A stretch of DNA of 18,501 bases from Bacteroidales bacterium. Lineage in GTDB: Bacteria > Bacteroidota > Bacteroidia > Bacteroidales > UBA7960. A program made the translations under genes and the position numbers. Below, one piece after another: positions 13,228 to 18,501 of the stretch. Every line of letters begins with the position of its first letter. The stretch's first letter is position 1. The DNA is taken from NCBI GenBank assembly GCA_003557765.1, contig PWNO01000035.1:1-18501 (forward strand), read 5' to 3'. Below the pieces are notes generated by a model. The model worked only from the letters and a program-made list of their open reading frames with translations, searched no databases and was not told the DNA's origin.

Positions 13228-15450
13228 TTATAATTCGTAGCCAGGTTCTTTAGCTGCATGATCAGTAAAAGTAAAGCAAAAGCGGCTGCCTTCATTTAAT
13301 TCGCTGGATACTTTTATTGTGCCACCCAGCAACTCAACAAAGTCTTTTGCAGTCAAGAGCCCAAGTCCCGTACCTGTCTCACCCTCCGTGCCCGGATGGT
13401 GATAGCTTGATGCCATGTCAAACAAATGATCCTGTTGCTCTTTTGCAATACCTATGCCGTTGTCAATCACGCACATTTCTACTGTATCTATATCCAACTT
13501 TTGAGCTTCAATGATGATGCATCCACCACGCGGGGTGAATTTCAACGCATTATTAATCAGATTAGTCAGAACCGATTGTAAAACATATGGATCAGCTGCC
13601 GGTTGAATGGCAGGAACTTTATTGATAACCTCCAGCTCTTTTTTCCGGATACTAAATTCTAAAGATGCCAAAACCTGATCCACTTTGTCAGGTAATGAAA
13701 ATCTTTCTGGCGTCACCTGAATTCGATTCATTTGCAAATTTGCCCACTCCAGCAAATTAACTGTGAGATTGTAAGCGTTGTTGCTGGTTTTTTTCAGGTT
13801 GTTAAGGACCTCTTGTTTTTCATCATCATTCATCTCGTGATAGTCTTCCAGCATCATATCGAGGTATCCCATCAAAGCAGTGAAGGGCCCTTTTAAATCA
13901 TGTGCGATGATGGAGAAAAATTTGTCTTTTGTGCGATTCAAGTCTTCCAGGTCATGCTTTTGCTTATCTAGTTCCTTATTTTGTCCGATAATCTTTACTT
14001 GTTTTTTAATTAGCTGTTTCTGCAAATCTTCCAGCTCATTTTTTTTCTTTTTCAACTTATACCGCGACCATAATATGGTGAGCAATAACAGCAAAAGCAG
14101 CAAAAGGGTCGCAATGCCAAGTAATAAAAGCCTTCGTTGGTTTTCAATCACGGCCTCTTTCAATCTGTTGGATTCCTGCAACATCCTGTTTTCGGCTTCT
14201 ATTTGCGCCGTTTCATGAATGATGTGCAGTTCAGCAATGTGCCTGGTCCGTTCTTCCTCCCAGATCTCATTGTGAATACTATGTACTTTCTGAAGATGGT
14301 CAATGGCTTGAAAATAATTACCCTCAATGCTGTCAAGTTTGAACAAGCCATAGTATGCCTCCTTCTTCCGCACAGCGGCCTTTCCTTTGATTGCTATTTC
14401 TATGGCCTCCTGAAACAACCTGCGTGCTTCCATGTGATTACCAAGTCCCATATATGCATCGCCTCTTGCAGCAACAACGCCTGCGGCGATTTCATCAATG
14501 ATGTCATCCGGATAATATGCCTTGGCTTTCTGATGATAATCCAGCGCTTGCTGATGCTTACCCAAAGATGAAAGAATCTTGCCATGATTGTTGTAGAATA
14601 CGTATAAATCGCGCAAATTCTCGTTTTTCGTTGCCAGATCAATGGCTAACTGGCTGTACCGCAATGCTTCCTCAAAATCACCAATACGCCATGCCATAAA
14701 TGATGACAGGTTATTGTATACAGCAGACCGTACCGGATGCTTGGGGTGATAGCTGATCAAGTAAAGGCTTTTCTCGTAATGATGCCGGGTGCGCTCATCA
14801 TCTCTGAGGCTTTTGTATATGCTGCCAAGAAAATTATGGTCGTATATCAAATCAAAAGTATCCTGCCTGGAATGGCGGTATTCATATGCTCTAAGCAGAT
14901 AATCAAGGGCGATGTGATATTTATTTTGCCGGTAGTATTTGGATGCCAGGGAATAGTCCGTATGGGCAATTCCTGCGCTATCTCCCGCCTCAGCAAAAAG
15001 GGTTCTGGCCATGGAGAAATAATACAGGGTGCTGTCTTCCTGCATACGCGTCCGGAACAATGATGCCAGATTCACGGCAGCCGCCGCGCGTGTGTCGGTG
15101 ATATCCGGATGGTCCATGGAGTAAATGATCCGGTAGTTGACTATCGCACTGTCGCGATTACCCCTGTACCAATTGTAGGCGGCACTAATATTAAGCCAAT
15201 CAGCGCGCTCAACAGGGTAATCATGCATCTCTGCAAGTTTACTGCTCTCCCGCAACAGAATACCTGTAGAATCCAGGTTGTAAATTAAATAATCATGTGA
15301 AAGCAAGGTTTTGGCATGCAAGTGCCCAATGTCGTCCTCAGGCAGTTGCGCTATTTGCGCCAACAAACTGTCCTTTTCGTGCCCATGGAGAAAAGATGAT
15401 CCAGAAGTGAGGATCAGAATTAATAAAACGAAAAAAAAATGCTTGATCAT
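13228..15450 (-). CDS. TPR-containing membrane sensor histidine kinase
   Basis: A 740-residue hybrid of TPR repeats and a histidine kinase. A signal peptide (about 1-23) directs the N terminus out of the cytoplasm. Residues about 40-430 contain degenerate TPR units (for example NYFQAIDHLQKVH, HHYEKSLYLISYH, ALDYHQKAKAYY), so the sensor is probably periplasmic. One membrane helix is at about 441-461 (a run of nine leucines), followed by a coiled linker. The HisKA box is FSIIAHDLKGPF with phospho-acceptor His517, then the N box NLINNALKFTP, G1 DNGIGI and G2 GTGLGL. There is no receiver domain and no adjacent response regulator. This architecture is common in Bacteroidota. Signal and target are unknown. 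It is convergent with rny and divergent from the thioredoxin genes. Confidence 0.94.
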   Translation of the reverse strand: MIKHFFFVLLILILTSGSSFLHGHEKDSLLAQIAQLPEDDIGHLHAKTLLSHDYLIYNLDSTGILLRESSKLAEMHDYPVERADWLNISAAYNWYRGNRDSAIVNYRIIYSMDHPDITDTRAAAAVNLASLFRTRMQEDSTLYYFSMARTLFAEAGDSAGIAHTDYSLASKYYRQNKYHIALDYLLRAYEYRHSRQDTFDLIYDHNFLGSIYKSLRDDERTRHHYEKSLYLISYHPKHPVRSAVYNNLSSFMAWRIGDFEEALRYSQLAIDLATKNENLRDLYVFYNNHGKILSSLGKHQQALDYHQKAKAYYPDDIIDEIAAGVVAARGDAYMGLGNHMEARRLFQEAIEIAIKGKAAVRKKEAYYGLFKLDSIEGNYFQAIDHLQKVHSIHNEIWEEERTRHIAELHIIHETAQIEAENRMLQESNRLKEAVIENQRRLLLLGIATLLLLLLLLLTILWSRYKLKKKKNELEDLQKQLIKKQVKIIGQNKELDKQKHDLEDLNRTKDKFFSIIAHDLKGPFTALMGYLDMMLEDYHEMNDDEKQEVLNNLKKTSNNAYNLTVNLLEWANLQMNRIQVTPERFSLPDKVDQVLASLEFSIRKKELEVINKVPAIQPAADPYVLQSVLTNLINNALKFTPRGGCIIIEAQKLDIDTVEMCVIDNGIGIAKEQQDHLFDMASSYHHPGTEGETGTGLGLLTAKDFVELLGGTIKVSSELNEGSRFCFTFTDHAAKEPGYEL

Positions 15451-15671
15451 AATGGACAGATTATAAAAATTATGAACCAGACATCGTCACAAGCAGACTA
15501 ATGCTGAATGATCAAAATCATTGTTAACTTAGTATAAAACTAAATAAAATTTTGAACATTATGGTTGTTTCCCTGTTTTTTTGCTTGTGTTTAATGAATT
15601 TAGTATGATCTGCAGTGGGATCAGCACTTACTGCCAATGTAGAACTGGAATAACAAAAAAAATCTAAACAG
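15451..15671. other. Divergent gap between kinase and thioredoxin genes
   Basis: This 221-base AT-rich gap should hold promoters for both divergent genes. I see no exact TAnnTTTG on either strand. The nearest fits are degenerate (for example TAGTTTTA read on the minus strand near 15533-15540). No repeat or RNA structure stands out. Confidence 0.4.
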
Positions 15672-16151
15672 ATGCATACCTTCTTAATTGCACTATTGTT
15701 TTTCATATCAGTAACTTCGACCTCTTTAGCCAACGAAGAGATTACAGTGATGGACTTTGACACTTTTTCGCCTATGTTGGAAAGGGACGATGGCTACACC
15801 TATGTCGTCAACTTCTGGGCTACCTGGTGTGCACCTTGTGTTCGTGAGATCCCCTATTTTGAACAATTATATGCAAAGTACAAGGATGAGGGGCTGCGGG
15901 TAATCCTTGTGAGCCTTGACAACCCTGATCACATGGAAAGCAGGGTCATTCCTTTCATTGAACGCCATAATCTCCAGAGCAAATTGATCCTTATGGATGA
16001 TGTTAATTCCAATCGCTGGATTCCTTTGGTGAGCGAAGAATGGAGCGGAGCCATTCCGGCCACCGTGATCTATAACAATTCCTTTCGTGCGTTCTATGAA
16101 AAGGAATTCAAATATGATGAACTTGAAAAAATTGTGTTACCTTTATTATGA
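15672..16151 (+). CDS. Exported thioredoxin-like protein (TlpA/ResA type)
   Basis: A 159-residue envelope thioredoxin-fold protein. The signal peptide covers about residues 1-20 (HTFLIALLFFISVTSTSLA, cleavage after LA). The mature domain begins with a beta strand and a YTYVVNFWATW segment leading to the active site W-C53-A-P-C56 (WCAPC), typical of TlpA/ResA-type thiol-disulfide oxidoreductases. The cis-proline loop is present as GAIPATVIYN. It is likely to reduce or oxidise disulfides in periplasmic proteins. At 159 residues it is compact, without the N-terminal extension of larger Bacteroidota TlpA proteins. It overlaps the next gene by 4 bases (ATGA), so the two are translated as one operon. 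It is divergent from the TPR kinase. Confidence 0.9.
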   Translation: MHTFLIALLFFISVTSTSLANEEITVMDFDTFSPMLERDDGYTYVVNFWATWCAPCVREIPYFEQLYAKYKDEGLRVILVSLDNPDHMESRVIPFIERHNLQSKLILMDDVNSNRWIPLVSEEWSGAIPATVIYNNSFRAFYEKEFKYDELEKIVLPLL

Positions 16152-16801
16152 CTTTATTCAGTAGAACCAATTTTTGTATGAACCAAATCCAAGAAATGAT
16201 GAAAAACATGCTTTTGTTTGCAGTACTGACACTCTTCAGCTCCGGTCTTATGGCCGATGGTGCTGGTGTAGGAGACAGGGCGCCCGATTTCAATTTGTTA
16301 AACGTGGATGGCAACTATGTGGCCCTTTCTGATTTTGAGAATGAAAAAGGCGTAGTCGTCATCTTCTCCTGTAATCATTGTCCATACGTTGTGGCTTATG
16401 AAGACAGGATGATAGAGCTGCACAATGAGTTTGCACCGCAGGGATTTCCCGTAGTAGCGATCAACCCGAATGATTCGATAGTGGTCCCTGCCGACTCCTA
16501 TACCAAAATGATTGAGCGGGCAGAAGAAAAGAACTTTCCTTTTGCCTACCTGCTGGATGCCGACCAAACCGTCTTCCCAAAATATGGTGCTACCCGGACA
16601 CCACACGTATATTTGCTCGAAAACAAGGGAGATTATTTTGAAGTAGTTTACATTGGTGCCATAGATGATAACTATCGCGATGCAACTGCTGTTGAGGAAC
16701 GCTATCTGGCTAATGCCATAAAAGCTATTATGGATGGCCGCAGGCCAGACCCGGAGTTTACGCGTGCCATTGGTTGTACAATTAAGGTGCAGGAAAATTA
16801 A
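16148..16801 (+). CDS. Exported thioredoxin-family protein with CNHC active site (AhpC/TSA-like)
   Basis: A thioredoxin-fold protein of up to 217 residues, of the redoxin/AhpC-TSA-like family that carries SCNHCPYV in place of WCxxC. From the 16148 start the cysteines are C75 and C78. Family marks are VGDRAPDFNLLNVDG at the start of the domain, an HNEFAPQGFPVVAINPND strand-helix pair, RTPHVYLL with the cis-proline, and a late conserved GCTIKV near the C terminus. The role is probably thiol redox or peroxide handling in the envelope; activity is not proven for this subgroup. A signal peptide runs from about ATG 16199 (MKNMLLFAVLTLFSSGLMA). ATG 16148 overlaps the preceding stop (ATGA) and gives an 18-residue extra lead; ATG 16178, 16196 or 16199 are alternatives, and the last two fit the signal peptide better. 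Confidence 0.87.
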   Translation: MTLFSRTNFCMNQIQEMMKNMLLFAVLTLFSSGLMADGAGVGDRAPDFNLLNVDGNYVALSDFENEKGVVVIFSCNHCPYVVAYEDRMIELHNEFAPQGFPVVAINPNDSIVVPADSYTKMIERAEEKNFPFAYLLDADQTVFPKYGATRTPHVYLLENKGDYFEVVYIGAIDDNYRDATAVEERYLANAIKAIMDGRRPDPEFTRAIGCTIKVQEN

Positions 16802-16814
16802 GTCAGCAATTGAT

Positions 16815-16845
16815 TCGGAGGATTCCGGTTTTTGCCTACCTTTGT
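16815..16845 (+). promoter_or_regulatory. Promoter candidate for the ABC ATPase gene
   Basis: TACCTTTG (16838-16845) matches TAnnTTTG; 19 bases upstream lies TTCG (16815-16818), one base from TTTG. Predicted transcription starts near 16852, about 27 bases before the ATPase start codon. Confidence 0.5.
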
Positions 16846-16878
16846 TGCGCGCATCATACCGAATAATGATATAAAACC

Positions 16879-17607
16879 ATGTCACAAGAAATCATCCGGA
16901 TCGATTCTATTACGAAACATTACAAAGTGGGCCTGGAAGTTGTCCGCGCGCTTCGTGGGGTTTCCCTAACTATTCAGCGTAACGAATATGTTGCACTGAT
17001 GGGCCCCTCCGGCTCGGGTAAGTCCACCCTGATGAACATTCTGGGCTGTCTGGACACACCTACCAGTGGCCACTATTATCTTAACAATAAAGATGTCAGC
17101 CAGCTACGTGATAGCGAGCTGGCTGACATTCGTAATAAGGAGATAGGATTTGTATTCCAGACCTTCAACCTCTTGCCTCGAAGTACAGCCCTTGATAATG
17201 TAGCTTTGCCCTTAATTTATGGAGGGCAAACAAAACAGGCGCGCAGAGGGCGGGCACTTGAGGTGTTAAATCAGGTCGGCCTGTCAGACCGTACACACCA
17301 CAAGCCCAATGAACTTTCTGGTGGTCAGCGTCAACGCGTGGCCATGGCCAGGGCACTTGTTAATAAACCTTCAATCATCCTGGCCGATGAGCCTACCGGA
17401 AACCTGGATACGAAAATATCCATTGAAATTATGGCCTTATTGCAGGATATCCACTATGCCGGAAACACCATCATCCTGGTAACACACGAGGAAGACATCG
17501 CCAAACACGCACATCGGATTATCCGTCTGCGCGATGGCCTGGTAGAGTCCGATGACGTGAATAAGGACATCACCACGCTTTCGCAACTGCTGGAAGAGAA
17601 AGCATGA
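16879..17607 (+). CDS. ABC transporter ATP-binding protein, MacB/LolD type
   Basis: A 242-residue ABC ATPase. Walker A is GPSGSGKST (about 42-50), the Q loop is [11 protein letters not shown], the signature is [15 protein letters not shown], Walker B is [12 protein letters not shown] and the switch histidine is in VTHEED. The NLDTK after Walker B and the [15 protein letters not shown] segment are typical of the type VII (MacB/LolD/FtsE-like) group, which works with FtsX-type permeases in lipoprotein release, macrolide or peptide export. No permease gene is adjacent: the upstream neighbours are thioredoxin-like genes and the downstream one is a cobalamin enzyme. It must partner with a permease encoded elsewhere. 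Length is normal. A perfect 7-bp hairpin follows the stop codon. Confidence 0.95.
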   Translation: MSQEIIRIDSITKHYKVGLEVVRALRGVSLTIQRNEYVALMGPSGSGKSTLMNILGCLDTPTSGHYYLNNKDVSQLRDSELADIRNKEIGFVFQTFNLLPRSTALDNVALPLIYGGQTKQARRGRALEVLNQVGLSDRTHHKPNELSGGQRQRVAMARALVNKPSIILADEPTGNLDTKISIEIMALLQDIHYAGNTIILVTHEEDIAKHAHRIIRLRDGLVESDDVNKDITTLSQLLEEKA

Positions 17608-17625
17608 CCTTTATTTTGATAAAGG
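17608..17625 (+). terminator. Hairpin directly after the ABC ATPase gene
   Basis: CCTTTAT (17608-17614) and ATAAAGG (17619-17625) form a perfect 7-bp stem with loop TTTG, starting at the base after the stop codon. It lacks a following T run, so it may stabilise the 3' end rather than terminate. A second, looser inverted repeat lies at 17647-17678 (CTTGTA with TACAAG). Confidence 0.4.
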
Positions 17626-17777
17626 CGGACTGCCCAAAACATTTCCCTTGTAAAGAATGATTATGGTCTTTATACAAGACTTGGCGTAAAGGTTTCATTT
17701 GCATTTTGACAGGTTCTTCATGGACCGGATTTGCCTGAATGAAGCTGAATGGCCAACTACAAATTGTATAGCACACT

Positions 17778-18335
17778 ATGGAAGAATGGAAAATTTATAC
17801 CAAGACAGGGGATAAAGGAGAGACATCCCTGTTAGGCGGCAGGCGGGTGCCAAAACACCACCTGAAAATAGAAGCTTATGGAACTGCTGATGAACTCAAC
17901 GCATTCATCGGCTTGCTGCGCGACCAGGAAATCGGGGCGCACTATAAAGATCTCCTGCTCGAGATCCAGGACAGGGTCTTCACGGCGGAGTCACTGCTTG
18001 CCTGTGATGATGGCTGTCAGCCTGAGTTTCTGCCAAACATGCATGAAGACGACATTACGCTCCTGGAAAAAGAAATCGATAAGATGAACGAAGCCCTGCC
18101 CGAGCTGAAGCATTTTATTCTTCCGGGCGGTCATCCTGCCATATCACATGCGCACATCTGCCGCTGTGTTTGTCGCCGTGCAGAACGCATCATTACGCAA
18201 CTTGCGGAACATGACAAGGTGGATGAACTGGTCATCCGCTATTTCAATCGCCTTTCGGATTACTTTTTTGTGCTGGCTCGCAAGATTGCCCACGACAAAG
18301 GGATTCCGGATATTGAGTGGAGGGCAAGGGTGTAG
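17778..18335 (+). CDS. Cob(I)yrinic acid a,c-diamide adenosyltransferase (PduO type)
   Basis: A 185-residue PduO-type ATP:corrinoid adenosyltransferase, which adds the adenosyl group to reduced cobalamin to make coenzyme B12. The ATP-binding start is IYTKTGDKGETSLLGG (about 6-21). Other family marks are EAYGTADELNAFIG, FILPGGHP, CRRAERII and IRYFNRLSDYFFVLAR, with the conserved arginines and aspartates for ATP and corrinoid. The family works as a trimer in the cytoplasm. Length is normal (about 180-190). No other cobalamin gene and no B12-dependent enzyme is adjacent, so it is probably used to assimilate or salvage corrinoids. The 170-base gap upstream has hairpins but no recognisable promoter or cobalamin riboswitch. 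Confidence 0.95.
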   Translation: MEEWKIYTKTGDKGETSLLGGRRVPKHHLKIEAYGTADELNAFIGLLRDQEIGAHYKDLLLEIQDRVFTAESLLACDDGCQPEFLPNMHEDDITLLEKEIDKMNEALPELKHFILPGGHPAISHAHICRCVCRRAERIITQLAEHDKVDELVIRYFNRLSDYFFVLARKIAHDKGIPDIEWRARV

Positions 18336-18363
18336 GTAAAGTGCTTTCCCCCTGGGAATAAAA

Positions 18364-18395
18364 TTTTGTTATATCCACACGATGTATTATTTTTG
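18364..18395 (+). promoter_or_regulatory. Promoter of tRNA-Pro
   Basis: TTTTG (18364-18368), a 19-base spacer and TATTTTTG (18388-18395) form a textbook Bacteroidota promoter. Transcription should begin near 18402, about five bases before the tRNA, consistent with a short 5' leader to be trimmed. Confidence 0.7.
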
Positions 18396-18406
18396 CAGCG
18401 CAAAAT

Positions 18407-18480
18407 CGGGGTGTGGCGCAGTTGGCTAGCGCACTTGCATGGGGTGCAAGGGGTCGGAAGTTCGAGTCTTCTCACCCCGA
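18407..18480 (+). tRNA. tRNA-Pro (anticodon GGG)
   Basis: A complete cloverleaf. The acceptor stem is CGGGGTG (18407-18413) with CACCCCG (18473-18479), discriminator A at 18480. The D stem is GCGC (18416-18419) with GCGC (18429-18432). The anticodon stem is CTTGC (18434-18438) with GCAAG (18446-18450), and its loop ATGGGGT puts anticodon GGG at 18441-18443, which reads proline codons CCC and CCT. The T stem is GGAAG with CTTCT (one G-T pair) and the T loop TTCGAGT. The first base is C, as usual for tRNA-Pro. The 3' CCA is not encoded. I see nothing in the 21 bases after it. Confidence 0.95.
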
Positions 18481-18501
18481 CGAAGCAAAAACGCAATCAG
18501 C

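Noticed and set aside
13880..14571. Plus-strand frames opposite the TPR kinase gene
   Set aside because: They are antisense to well-supported kinase and TPR coding sequence; the Phe/Ser-rich translation comes from the reverse of lysine and leucine-rich codons.
17608..17777. A cobalamin riboswitch upstream of the adenosyltransferase gene
   Set aside because: The gap is only 170 bases and lacks the conserved B12-box sequence; the hairpins seen are short and unrelated.
18407..18501. Integration (attachment) site at the tRNA-Pro gene
   Set aside because: tRNA genes are common targets, but no integrase or direct repeat of the tRNA end is visible and the window ends 21 bases later.

Overview
The window reads as an ordinary chromosomal segment of a Bacteroidota (Bacteroidetes) bacterium. 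The grounds are: several promoter-like sites of the phylum's own type (TTG or TTTG, about 19-20 bases, then TAnnTTTG), absence of strong Shine-Dalgarno sequences, a DUF2851 gene, a TPR-type histidine kinase, and the order coiled-coil gene - zapA - 6S RNA - rny. I cannot place it below phylum level with confidence. No insertion sequence, phage, CRISPR array or rRNA is visible. No gap between genes exceeds about 300 bases.

Layout. Bases 1-438 are the 3' end of a sensor histidine kinase. A small MTH1187-type thiamine-binding protein follows at 606-917, behind a good promoter. A GCAAAG-rich repeat patch lies between it and a convergent gene for an AI-2E/PerM family membrane protein (1099-2265, minus), followed on the same strand by an SDR oxidoreductase (2391-3155). 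Divergent from the SDR is a secreted class C beta-lactamase-like serine hydrolase (3475-5172), preceded by an in-phase degenerate 8-bp repeat array. Next comes a HAD phosphatase (5282-6145). On the minus strand, a lipoprotein serpin (7979-6732) directly abuts a small predicted outer-membrane beta-barrel gene (6731-6225). trxB (8154-9092) diverges from the serpin.

The second half holds DUF2851 (minus, 9252-10529) and, divergent from it, a small coiled-coil protein, zapA, a region I read as 6S RNA (about 11304-11519) and rny. A bidirectional terminator separates rny from a convergent TPR-histidine kinase (13228-15450, minus). Divergent from the kinase are two overlapping envelope thioredoxin-fold genes (15672-16801), an ABC ATPase of the MacB/LolD type without an adjacent permease, a PduO-type cobalamin adenosyltransferase, and a tRNA-Pro(GGG) with a textbook Bacteroidota promoter.

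Functional themes are envelope proteostasis and redox (serpin, two thioredoxin-like proteins, serine hydrolase), signalling (two kinases), and housekeeping cell division / RNA turnover (zapA, 6S RNA, rny). Nothing seen here is clearly a new multi-gene system. The items most worth following up are the serpin plus barrel pair, the 8-bp repeat array, the 6S RNA terminating 27 bases before rny, and the GCAAAG repeat patch.
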